NCBI GenBank assembly: GCA_035620975.1
Contig: DASPFV010000279.1
Location: 8,447 to 72,446 of the forward strand
DNA length: 64,000 nt
Direction: 5' to 3'
DNA from: DASPFV01 sp035620975
GTDB taxonomy: Bacteria; Acidobacteriota; Vicinamibacteria; Vicinamibacterales; 2-12-FULL-66-21
Shown here: positions 1 through 8,000 of the stretch, piece after piece
Layout of the letters: the number at the start of each line of letters is the position of its first letter
Numbering within the stretch: the stretch's first letter is position 1
Position numbers and translations under genes: made by a program
Notes under the pieces: model-generated
Seen by the model: the letters and a program-made list of their open reading frames with translations, nothing else
Told to the model about the DNA's origin: nothing
The model's database searches: none

Positions 1-2
1 GC

Positions 3-425
3 CTGAGCCTGTCGACCGAATTTCCGGGCTACACGGAGCACGTGTGGGGCATTACTGCGTCGGACAGCCGGAAGGGATACGTCGCGTGGGGCGGCCCTCC
101 ACGCCACGCAGCCATCGACGGCACAGTCGTGCCCGCCGCCGCGGCGGGATCCCTGATGTTCGTCCCGGGCGTTACACTGCCGGCGCTGCGGGAGATGCAC
201 CGCCGGTTCGGGGATCGCATCTACGGCCGCTACGGCTTCGCCGATGCGTTCCATCCCACCGACGGATGGGTCAACCCGGACGTGATCGGCATCGACCTCG
301 GGATCACGCTTCTCAGCGCCGAGAACCTGCGCACCGGCCGCGTCTGGGCCTGGTTCATGGAAAACCCCGAGATCGTCCGAGCGCTCGACGTCGCCGGCGT
401 CACGTCCTCGAATCATGAACCCTGA
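3..425 (+). CDS. Glucoamylase-like family protein, C-terminal part
   Basis: The gene enters from outside the window, so only the last 140 or so residues are visible and no start can be given. The fragment has the layout of the glycoamylase-like family (PF10091): a conserved GYVAWGGPP stretch, DGTVVPAAAAGS, a YGFADAF segment, and near the end IGIDLGITLLSAENLRTG followed by WAWFMENPEIV. Proteins of this family are usually exported alpha/alpha-barrel proteins thought to act on glucans or other oligosaccharides; the exact substrate is unknown. The stop is followed within 80 bases by a separately promoted gene, so this is probably the end of its own transcription unit. The family call rests on remembered motif similarity. 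Confidence 0.75.
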   Translation: MSLSTEFPGYTEHVWGITASDSRKGYVAWGGPPRHAAIDGTVVPAAAAGSLMFVPGVTLPALREMHRRFGDRIYGRYGFADAFHPTDGWVNPDVIGIDLGITLLSAENLRTGRVWAWFMENPEIVRALDVAGVTSSNHEP

Positions 426-469
426 ACCCTGACCCTGGAATTGACCGTTCGTGGGCCGGCGCCTACAAT
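418..469 (+). promoter_or_regulatory. Heptamer repeat followed by sigma70 promoter of the aminotransferase pair
   Basis: Three CCCTGAA-type heptamer units (418-438) end just before a TTGACC -35 hexamer (441-446), a 17-base spacer and a TACAAT -10 hexamer (464-469). Transcription would start near 476 and give a leader of about 22 bases before the ATG at 498. A TTG start at 441 is formally open in the same frame but coincides with the -35 box, which argues for the ATG. Confidence 0.7.
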
Positions 470-497
470 CCATTCCGTCGTCCCGCATTCCCTCGAC

Positions 498-1703
498 ATG
501 AGCCTTTCACGGCGTGACGCGCTGCGCCGGCTGGCGCTCGGATCAGGCGGCTCTGCCGCGCTGGCTGTCCGCGGGCTCGAGGCCCGGGCCGCCGGTCGCC
601 GGGTTGGCGGCCAGACCGCGGACGTCGCCCGCGTCACTCCGCGTTCCGCGGCGATTCGCCTGAACAGCAACGAGAACCCGCTTGGTCCGAGCGCGGCCGC
701 TCTGCGCGCCATCGAGCGAGCGTTCACGTCGGCCGGGCGCTATCCGATGAACGCCCGCCCCGCGACAGACGATCTCCGCGCGCTCATCGCCAGGAAGCAC
801 GGCGTGAGGCCGGAGGAGATCGCGCTGGGCGCGGGCTCCGGCGAGATTCTCGACAGCGCCGTGCGCGCCTTCACGTCCGGCGCGCGCGGGCTCGTTGCGG
901 GCCTGCCCACGTTCGAGGCGCCGGCGCGCGTGGCGCGCGCCATCCAGTCGCCCGTGGTGGAAGTCCCCCTGGACGAGCGCGGTCGCCTCGACCTGGCCGG
1001 GATGGTGCGCGCCTCGCCGGGAGCAGGCCTCGTCTTCATCTGCAACCCGAACAACCCAACGGGCACCATACAATCGGCGACCGCGATCGCGCACGCCGTT
1101 CAGGGCATCCTCGGCGCATCACCCGAGACGATCGTGCTGGTCGACGAGGCCTACCACGACTACGTCGGGGACCCGTCGTACGCCACGGCGCTTCCGCTGG
1201 TGCGCCGCCACCGCCAGCTGATCGTCTCGCGAACGCTGTCGAAGGCTCACGGCATGGCAGGCCTTCGCGTGGGCTACGCGGTTGCGGCACGCCAGACGAT
1301 CGAGCGGCTGGAGGGCTGGAACATGCCCTTCAACGTCAGCACGCTCACAGTGGCCGCGGCGGCCGCGTCCCTGGCCGACGAACCGCAGATCGCCAGGGAA
1401 CGGCAGAGGAACGCCGAGGCGCTCCAGGAGACCGTGCGGTTCTTTCAGGCAGCCGGCATGACGGCGACCGATTCCCAGGCCAATTTCGTCTGGGTGAATC
1501 TGGGCCGGCCGGCCCAGGCGTTCAGGGAGGCCTGCGAGCAGCGCGGAATCCTGGTGGGCCGAAGCTTCCCCCCGCTGGATCAGACCCATTGCCGCATCTC
1601 CATCGGCACGATGGAGGAGATGCAGCGCGCCTTCCGTGTGTTCCGGACGGTGCTGGCCCTGCCTCCGGCGACGGTGGCAGGGGGCCGGGCGATCGCGTCA
1701 TGA
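498..1703 (+). CDS. Tat-exported histidinol-phosphate-type aminotransferase (first of tandem pair)
   Basis: A 401-residue fold-type I PLP enzyme of the class I/II (HisC-like) aminotransferases. The N-terminus, MSLSRRDALRRLALG followed by an alanine-rich stretch, is a twin-arginine signal, so the folded PLP enzyme is probably carried to the periplasm. Substrate-loop residues are seen as NSNENPLGPS, the PLP-phosphate region as GAGSGEIL, and the aspartate and tyrosine that hold PLP in LVDEAYHDY. The Schiff-base lysine is K249 in SRTLSKAHG. A C-terminal ISIGT with a nearby arginine is typical of HisC. The stop overlaps the start of a close paralogue, so the two are translationally coupled. Family and export signal are clear. 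The substrate is not: no histidine genes are nearby and cytoplasmic HisC proteins lack such a leader. Confidence 0.85.
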   Translation: MSLSRRDALRRLALGSGGSAALAVRGLEARAAGRRVGGQTADVARVTPRSAAIRLNSNENPLGPSAAALRAIERAFTSAGRYPMNARPATDDLRALIARKHGVRPEEIALGAGSGEILDSAVRAFTSGARGLVAGLPTFEAPARVARAIQSPVVEVPLDERGRLDLAGMVRASPGAGLVFICNPNNPTGTIQSATAIAHAVQGILGASPETIVLVDEAYHDYVGDPSYATALPLVRRHRQLIVSRTLSKAHGMAGLRVGYAVAARQTIERLEGWNMPFNVSTLTVAAAAASLADEPQIARERQRNAEALQETVRFFQAAGMTATDSQANFVWVNLGRPAQAFREACEQRGILVGRSFPPLDQTHCRISIGTMEEMQRAFRVFRTVLALPPATVAGGRAIAS

Positions 1704-2935
1704 CGCCGGACCTCCGGACTCGGGTGGGACGCCGGGCGTTCACGGCTACGGCGGGTCTCGGCGCCGCCGCGCTGAGTCTGCGGGTCCTGGACGGCGGCCG
1801 TGTGGTCGGCCCGTGGACCCGGAGCTTCGGAGACGAGCTGTACGCCGCCGGGCCGGCGGCCACGATTCTCCTGCACAACAACGAGAATCCGCTGGGGCCA
1901 GGCGAGCGCGCCATCACGGCGATCCGTGCGCAGCTGAGCGATCCCGGAATCCCCGCTGCCCGCTACACCTCGCTGGTGCCCGACTTGTCCGACGCCCTCG
2001 CCGCGCGCCACCGCTGCAGGCCCGAGAACGTGCTCGTCGGCTGCGGCTCGACGCAGATTCTCCGGAGCGCGACGTTCGCGTACGCGTCGGCCGCGAGGCC
2101 GCTCGTGGCCGGCAGCCCCACCTACGAGGAGTGCGCCGGCGTGGCACGGCTGATCGGCGCGCCCATTCGCGCCGTACCCGGCAGGCCGACGCTGCACCAC
2201 GACCTCGAGGCCATGATCGCCGCAGCGAACGGCGCGGGGATGGTCTTCTTCGACAACCCCGGCAATCCGGCGGCCACGGTGCACGGCGCCGCGGACGTGG
2301 CCTCGTTCGTCGAGCGCGTGCTGCGCGCTTCCCCGGGGACGACAATCCTCTTCGACGAGGCCTACCACGATTACGTGACCGATCCCGCCTACCGCACCCA
2401 GATCCCGCTCGCGCTCCACACGCCGCGCGTCATCGTGGCGCGGACGTTTTCGAAAGCCTACGGCATGGCCGGCCTGCGCGTGGGTTATGCCATCGCGCAC
2501 GTCGACACGATCGCCCGAATGCGCGCGCTCCAATACCCCTCCAGCACGAATGCTCTCGGGCTCGCGGCCGCCCTGGCGACGCTGGCCGACGACGAGCGGC
2601 TGGCTGCCGAACAGCGGCGCAACGCCGAGGTCCGGGCGTTCACGCTCGACTGGTTCCGCCAGGCGGGCTGCACGCCGACGGAGTCGCAGGCCAACTTCGT
2701 GTTCGTGAACGTCGGCCGCCCCGCCCGCGGAGTCCGCGAGGCCTGCGCGCGGCAGGGGGTGCTGGTGGGCCGCGATTTCCCGCCATACGAGCGGACGCAC
2801 GTGCGCATCTCGATTGGGACCGCGGAGGAGATGCGCAGGGCCACGGAGGTCTTCGGCCGCCTCCTGGGCCACGGAAAAACACGGCCACGGAAAAACACGG
2901 GCCACGGAATAACGGCCACGGAAAAACACGGATGA
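1700..2935 (+). CDS. Tat-exported histidinol-phosphate-type aminotransferase (second of tandem pair)
   Basis: A 411-residue paralogue of the preceding gene, starting at an ATG that overlaps its stop (ATGA). The N-terminus carries a second twin-arginine signal (VGRRAFTATAGLG). The same landmarks recur: HNNENPLGPG, GCGSTQIL, LFDEAYHDY, catalytic lysine K252 in ARTFSKAYGMAG, and VRISIGTAEEM near the end. The last 20 or so residues (after FGRLLG) are encoded by CCACGGAAAAACACGG repeat units, so the tail is rich in K, R, H, T and G and is probably repeat-derived and dispensable. The pair could be two subunits of one enzyme or duplicates with different substrates; the sequence does not say which. 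Confidence 0.83.
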   Translation: MTPDLRTRVGRRAFTATAGLGAAALSLRVLDGGRVVGPWTRSFGDELYAAGPAATILLHNNENPLGPGERAITAIRAQLSDPGIPAARYTSLVPDLSDALAARHRCRPENVLVGCGSTQILRSATFAYASAARPLVAGSPTYEECAGVARLIGAPIRAVPGRPTLHHDLEAMIAAANGAGMVFFDNPGNPAATVHGAADVASFVERVLRASPGTTILFDEAYHDYVTDPAYRTQIPLALHTPRVIVARTFSKAYGMAGLRVGYAIAHVDTIARMRALQYPSSTNALGLAAALATLADDERLAAEQRRNAEVRAFTLDWFRQAGCTPTESQANFVFVNVGRPARGVREACARQGVLVGRDFPPYERTHVRISIGTAEEMRRATEVFGRLLGHGKTRPRKNTGHGITATEKHG

Positions 2936-2942
2936 ACACGGA
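2869..2942. repeat. CCACGGAAAAACACGG repeat array overlapping a gene end
   Basis: Three exact copies of CCACGGAAAAACACGG (2869-2884, 2885-2900, 2916-2931), one shortened copy (2902-2915) and a related ATGAACACGGA unit follow one another. The array supplies the C-terminal codons and stop of the second aminotransferase. One more exact unit lies at 21986-22001, and related reverse-complement units form the array at 4219-4405. Confidence 0.9.
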
Positions 2943-3289
2943 CTGAATCGGTGAACGACGGCTGAGCCCCGGCTAGGCCTCGGTTAACCTCCGGTTACCC
3001 CCGCGGTTCCCCCGGTCAACCTCTGCGGTTCCCGGGCCAACCCCGCGGTGACGCCGGGCCCAGCCCCCGCCGCTAACCCGCCCGCGGTCACTCCTCCGTA
3101 ACCCGGGTAACCCGCGGTTCGAAACGACTCCACTCATGTTGACCTCCGGAGCCCGGATGGCAACCGACCGGCTGCCCGACACTCCAGCGCGTGTGGAACG
3201 CGTGGCGCAAGCAGTTCACGACTGCGCCCGGAGCCTCCCGAACCCGCCGATGGCGCAGGGCCGCACGCTAGACAGGAGCGGGCGCGCCG
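2943..3289. other. Intergenic stretch, no gene seen
   Basis: Very GC-rich, partly repetitive sequence with recurring GGTTAACC, CGGTTACC and CGCGGTT motifs up to about 3110. A 62-codon reading frame from 3136 has no ribosome site and no recognisable domain. I see no gene or structured RNA here. Confidence 0.5.
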
Positions 3290-3600
3290 CTCGGAACGTG
3301 ATCCACTCGCCGCTCGGAAACTGATCCACCTGAGAGCCTGCCTAGCGGGCTTGCGGGGCTGTCCGGCTCCGCGGTTTGCTGGAAAGGAGGCTCAGGGTGG
3401 ACCCAAGTACACGTCATTCGTCATCAAGTCTTGGTCTGACCGTAAGGCTGCTCCCAGCGGCAGGTCGCCAAGGAATTCGGGATTTCACGGGTCACCGTCC
3501 GCAAGTACGTCGAGGAGTCGGTGCCGGTCCGGAAGGAGGCCGGACCACGAGCGCGTCCGGCAGATTCTGCGCGCTCACCGGCTTCGCCAGTTGGCGACAA
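3290..3600 (+). mobile_element. Decayed IS21-type insertion sequence fragment
   Basis: Two near-identical 20-mers sit 23 bases apart: CTCGGAACGTGATCCACTCG (3290-3309) and CTCGGAAACTGATCCACCTG (3313-3332). Short tandem repeats of this kind are typical of IS21-family ends. About 125 bases downstream, bases 3458-3517 encode RQVAKEFGISRVTVRKYVEE, which matches the N-terminal helix-turn-helix of IstA transposases. The frame is closed upstream by a stop at 3443 and continues only as degenerate sequence, with no DDE catalytic domain and no istB. This is best read as a left-end remnant of an old insertion. Confidence 0.5.
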
Positions 3601-3675
3601 CTGCGCGCTTCCGAGTAGCGATCCTCCAAATACAACGACGTGCCGTCCGGCCTGAGTCTTGCGAGGTAGGCAGGC

Positions 3676-4107
3676 ATGACCGGAAGTCACGACGACCCCC
3701 TGCCTCTGAAGCCGCTCACCGAACGGGTGATCGGCGTGTTCTACTCGGTATACCGGGAGCTCGGCTTCGGGTTCTCCGAAGCGGTCTACCGTCGGGCGAT
3801 GGCGGTGGCGCTCCGGGATGAAGGCCTGCAGGCGTTCGAATCGGTGTGGATCGATGTCGCGTTCCGACGCCGAATCATCGGCCGCTTCTGCGCCGACCTC
3901 GTGGTCGACGGTGTGCTCATCCTGGAGCTGAAGGCCACGGAAGACATCGACAGATACGCGGAGTGTCAGATCCTGAACTATCTGAAGGCCGCCGGCGGCG
4001 GAGTAGGGCTCGTCCTGAACTTCGGCCGGACGCCCCGGTTCAAGCGCATGGTGATGGGCGATCCCCACGACAGCCTTCCAGCGCTTCGGAAACACCAACC
4101 GAGATGA
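3676..4107 (+). CDS. GxxExxY family protein (PDDEXK-like nuclease fold)
   Basis: A 143-residue protein with the motif that names the family, G-F-S-E-A-V-Y, near residue 33. It is followed by the PDDEXK-type core: an aspartate in FCADLVVDGVL and the E-x-K pair in ILELKATEDI, then a QILNYLKAAGGGVGLVLNFG segment. This matches the GxxExxY family (TIGR04256/PF13366), usually 120-140 residues long. Its role is unproven; the fold predicts a nuclease or nucleic-acid-binding protein. It stands alone between an insertion-sequence remnant and a repeat array, a typical place for these mobile orphan genes. Confidence 0.88.
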   Translation: MTGSHDDPLPLKPLTERVIGVFYSVYRELGFGFSEAVYRRAMAVALRDEGLQAFESVWIDVAFRRRIIGRFCADLVVDGVLILELKATEDIDRYAECQILNYLKAAGGGVGLVLNFGRTPRFKRMVMGDPHDSLPALRKHQPR

Positions 4108-4218
4108 TTCCGATGAGCCGTGTCACCAGATCGATAAATGGTGCGGCCTATCGACGGTTCCGCCCTGACGTTCCATGTCCGTCAGATCCCCCGTTACCTC
4201 GAAAGTCAGTGTTCATCC

Positions 4219-4405
4219 GTGTTTGTCCGTGGCGCGTGTTTGTCCGTGGCGCGTGTTCGTCCGCGGCGCGCGTTCGTCCGTGGCGCGCGTCGAGTCCGGA
4301 CTGTGCCTCTGACGCAAGCAGAGTCCGTGTTCCTCCGTGTTCTTCCGTGGCGCGTGTTCTTCCGTGGCGCGTGTTCGTCCGTGGCGTGCTGTTTGTCGGT
4401 GGCGT
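4219..4405. repeat. 17-bp tandem repeat array
   Basis: Units of GTGTTYGTCCGTGGCGC repeat head to tail with an exact 17-base period: four copies at 4219-4286, then three more at 4337-4387 and a diverged unit to 4405. The interruption (4287-4336) has partial units. In reverse complement the unit reads GCGCCACGGACRAACAC, which is related to the CCACGGAAAAACACGG repeat at 2869. Any reading frames here are repeat translations. There are no variable spacers, so it is not a CRISPR array. Confidence 0.88.
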
Positions 4406-4448
4406 GCTGTCTGCGGTTGAGCTGGACGGTGTTCGTTCGTGGCGGGGG

Positions 4449-4477
4449 TTGCATTCCCCATAGCTTTACCGTTAAAG
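4449..4477 (+). promoter_or_regulatory. Weak promoter with palindromic operator CTTTACCGTTAAAG
   Basis: TTGCAT (4449-4454), a 17-base spacer and TTAAAG (4472-4477) could act as a weak sigma70 promoter for the gene at 4574. Over the -10 lies CTTTACCGTTAAAG (4464-4477), palindromic in 6 of 7 base pairs with a central CG as in many LacI/GalR-type operators. Twelve of the 14 bases recur in front of the TonB receptor gene (CTTTACCGATTAAG, minus strand, 8709-8722). Confidence 0.4.
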
Positions 4478-4573
4478 TCCCCACCCAACGGGGCCGCGGC
4501 CGTCTGCCGGCACGCCGCGGCCGGCCGCGCTCGATCGAACGGACATCGAACCAGCCGCCAGCGGGAGCCCATC

Positions 4574-4963
4574 ATGAGTCGATCACTTCAGGTTCGCGAC
4601 GCCGACAAGCGTGCCGCCCTCGAGGAGGTCCTCGGCAGCACGACGTTCCTCCGCGCCAGCCAGGTCCGCAACTTCCTGCGGTATATCTGCGAGATGGAGC
4701 TCGCCGGACGGGGCGCCTCGCTTCATGAATACCTGATCGGCGTCGAAGCCCTGGGCCGGCCCACCGCGTACTCGACCGAGGACGACTCCAGCGTCCGTCG
4801 CCGCGCTTATGCCCTGCGGCAGAAGCTCGACGAGGTCTACGCCAAGGAGCTGACGACCGCCCGCGTGCGCATCGACGTCCCGAAGGGCAGCTACGTTCCG
4901 CGCTTCATTCCGGTCGACCGCCCCGAACCCCGGCACGCGGGCTGCTCGGCCCTGCAGGCCTGA
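4574..4963 (+). CDS. Small regulator-like domain protein (acidobacterial type)
   Basis: The 129-residue protein starts at an ATG with GGGAG six bases upstream; a longer frame from 4439 has no ribosome site. It reads like the N-terminal domain that many acidobacterial proteins carry in front of TolB-like or TPR repeats: STTFLRASQVRNFLRYICEMEL, SLHEYLIGVEALGRP, then DDSSVRRRAYALRQKLDEVYAKE and finally PKGSYVPRF. The first and third parts are helical and the last resembles the wing of a winged helix. Here it ends right after the domain, so it is either a stand-alone form or a truncated protein. A transcriptional role is suggested by the architecture of relatives and by the operator-like site it shares with the TonB receptor gene, but is not proven. 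Confidence 0.6.
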   Translation: MSRSLQVRDADKRAALEEVLGSTTFLRASQVRNFLRYICEMELAGRGASLHEYLIGVEALGRPTAYSTEDDSSVRRRAYALRQKLDEVYAKELTTARVRIDVPKGSYVPRFIPVDRPEPRHAGCSALQA

Positions 4964-5064
4964 TCGCCCGGCCCGGCACTCGCGGCTCGCTGTGAACCAG
5001 CGGCCGCGAACCGGGCACATGACTCGCGGGCCGCGGGCTGCCAACCGCGGACCCGGGCCGCGAC

Positions 5065-8000
5065 TCAGAACGTGAACCGGATCGCGCCCTGCATGATCCG
5101 CGGGTTGCGTGCGGCGGTCGCCTTGCCGAACTGCTGGTTCACCTGGACGCCGGCCGCATCGAACCGTGCGGTGCCGTCGATGGCGCTGAACTGCGTGTGG
5201 TTCAGCAGGTTGTAGATTTCCCACCGGAACTGGAGCCGCCGTGTGCCGCCGATCGGCACGTTCTTGAAGAACGACAGATTCCAGTTGCTGATGCCGGGGA
5301 GCTGGAAGACGGTCCGCGGCGCGTTGCCGTAATCGCCGCGCCCTGAGGGCCGCGCGAACGCGTCCCAGTTCAGCCAGCTGCCCGCGGCACCAGGCGTCGC
5401 GCTGCGGTTCCCGCCGGTCACGTCGCCGATGATGCGCGGCCGCACGGTGCGGACGCCGCCGCCTACGTCGGTGCCGGATCCGCCGTCGCCCCCCGTGAAG
5501 TCGAAGTTGTCCGTCGTCGCGAGGAAGACGGGCGCCCAGTCGCCGCTGACGAACGCGTTCTCGCCCGAGAGCTGCCAGTTGTCGAGCACGGCCCGCACGA
5601 CGCCGTTGTTCCAGACGTGGCTCGGCTTCGGCAGGTCCCACGTGTAGTTGATCACCAGGTTGTGGGTCTGGCTCGATGAGTACGGCGCGTAGTTCCACTC
5701 GTCGATCGGACGCACGTAGCTGATGGCCGCTTCGTCCTCGTCGGCGATCCCCTTCGTCTTGCCCAGCGTGTAGGCGACGGCGAACTGGAGCCCGCGGATG
5801 TAGCGGCGGTTCACCTGCACCTGCAGTCCGTGGTAGTCGGACGTGCCGAAATGCGAGCGGATGTTGATGTTCTGGTAGCCGCTGTAGGGCCGGAGGAACT
5901 CCGATGGCAGCGGGTTGTTCGGGTTCTGCGGATTCCGGTTCTGGGGGTTCTGATCGAGGAACCGCGCGCCGTCAGGCACCACGTTGATGTTGCGGACGAC
6001 CTCGAGGTGCCGCGTGGTGTTCCCCGAGTACGTCACGTCGACCACCGTGCCCCACCCGATGTCGCGCTGGACGCCGATGGACCAGTTGTAGCTCGTGGGC
6101 GTCTTCGCGTCGCGCTCGAGACCGAACGCGTTGCTCGGCCGGCTCGAGAACGCCGCACCCTGCAGCAGCGCGTCCATCGTCCCGTAGATGACCTGCGGGG
6201 TGTTGACGGCCGGCGGGTTGTTGGCGGCGCTGTCCATGCTCCGCGCCGTGATGTGCGCGTTGTGGTAGATGCCCGCGCTGGAGTGGACGGCCGTCGTGCC
6301 GTCCCCGAAGACGTCCCACCCGAAGCCGACGCGGGGCTCGGGGTGGATGCCCTGGTTGTCGCGGAAGCCGCGCGGGTAGTCCGGATCGTCCGCGGTGACC
6401 ATGCCGTTGTACGGGTCGCCGGTGCCGGGCACGAAGCTCCCGACGAAGATGTTGGGGCGGACCTCGCCGGTCACCGGGTCGAGCGCCACGTTCGCGTTGT
6501 TGATGCGGGCGGGGCGATAGAGGCGCGGAGCCTGCGCGGGATCGTACCGCTCGGGCACGAACACGGCCGCGTCGAGCTCCGTGTACCACGGCTGGTACCA
6601 CAGGAAGCGCATGCCGTAGTCGATCGTCAGCCGGGAGCTCGCCTTCCAGGTGTCCTGGATGTACCACTCGGTCAGCCACCGGCGCGCCTGCACTTCGGGG
6701 AAGGCATCGACTTCGGTGTAGTCGCGGAAGCTGCCGAGCAGCGCGTTGGCGAAGCTGTGGCCCGTATCGAACGGATTGTTCGTGTCGACGGTGAAGGTGA
6801 ACTGCCCCGCCCACGGCCCGGCGCCCACGCCTCCCTTGCCCTCGGAGTTGTGCAGGCGCTCGAGGTAGACGCCGCTCTTGAAGGAGTGGGAGCCGCTCAC
6901 CCACGTCAGATCGTTCCGGAACGAGTACAGCCATGCCTCGCCCTTCTCCGCGAGCCGGTTGTCGAAGGTGAAGTTCGGCGAGTTCGGCACGTTGAAGGTC
7001 GCTTTGGGCAGCACCCCCTCCGGGTTCAGCTCGGGGTGGAACTGTCCGAGGGTGTAGCCGGCGGTGCTCCGCCGCGCGCGGTCCCAGTCCGCCTCGGTCA
7101 CCGGATGGAACTGCTCGGTCTGCTGGCGGATGCCGAACGCCGCCTCGTTGACCAGGTTCGCACGGATGATCCGGGTGTAGTTCGCGCTGCCACCGCGATC
7201 GGTGTTCAGGTAGTGCGCGTTGAACCAGCCCCAGCCCGCGGGTCCGGCCGTGACGCCGCCTGCGCCGCCCACGCCCCGCTGGTCCGACCGCCAGTCCTTG
7301 AAGGTGAAGTAGAAGCTGTCGTTGGCGGACGGCCGCCAGTCGACGCGCAGGATCTGATTGAGCTTCGGGTTGTCCGCGATCGCCTGCGTCTGGTGGTTGA
7401 ACTGGCCCTGGGTAAACGACCGGTCGAAGAGCGTCGGCATCGGCAGCACGTTGAGGAGCGCCTGGCCGTTCGAGTTGATGCGGTGGGCCGGGATGACGTT
7501 GCCCGGGAACGGCTGGCCGGTGACCGGATCGCGGATCACGATCAGCCGGCCGGCGCTGTCGAGCGTCTGCGAGAAATCCCCCCGTCGCTCACGCTCCGTG
7601 GGCATCGTCCACGAGAGCAGGCTGCCGGGCCGTTCGGTGATGGGGGCCTCGAGCGAGTAGAAGAACAGCAGGTTCTTCCGGTCCTTGCTCACGCCCGGTA
7701 CCGGTCCGCCGAGGTTGAAGCCGTACGTGTTGAAGCGATAGCGGGGCTTCTCACGGGACGCCCGGTTGTTGAAGAAGCTGTTCGCGTTGAAGCGCTCGTG
7801 GCGACCGTAGTAGTAGGCGTTGCCCGAGTACCGCGAACTGCCGCTCTTGCTGATGATCTGGATCTGCCCTCCGCCGGTGCGCCCGTACTCGGCCCGGTAG
7901 GTGTTGAGCAGGATCTTGATCTCGGCGACCGCGTCGAGGTTGATCTGCTGGGCCATGCGGTTGGCCTGGCCGATCTCGTTGCCGAGCACGCCGTCGACCA

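Noticed and set aside
3136..3324. A 62-codon gene upstream of the insertion-sequence remnant
   Set aside because: It runs into the IS21-like end repeats and has no ribosome site or motif.
4219..4405. CRISPR array
   Set aside because: The 17-base units abut one another with no variable spacers, and no cas gene is present.
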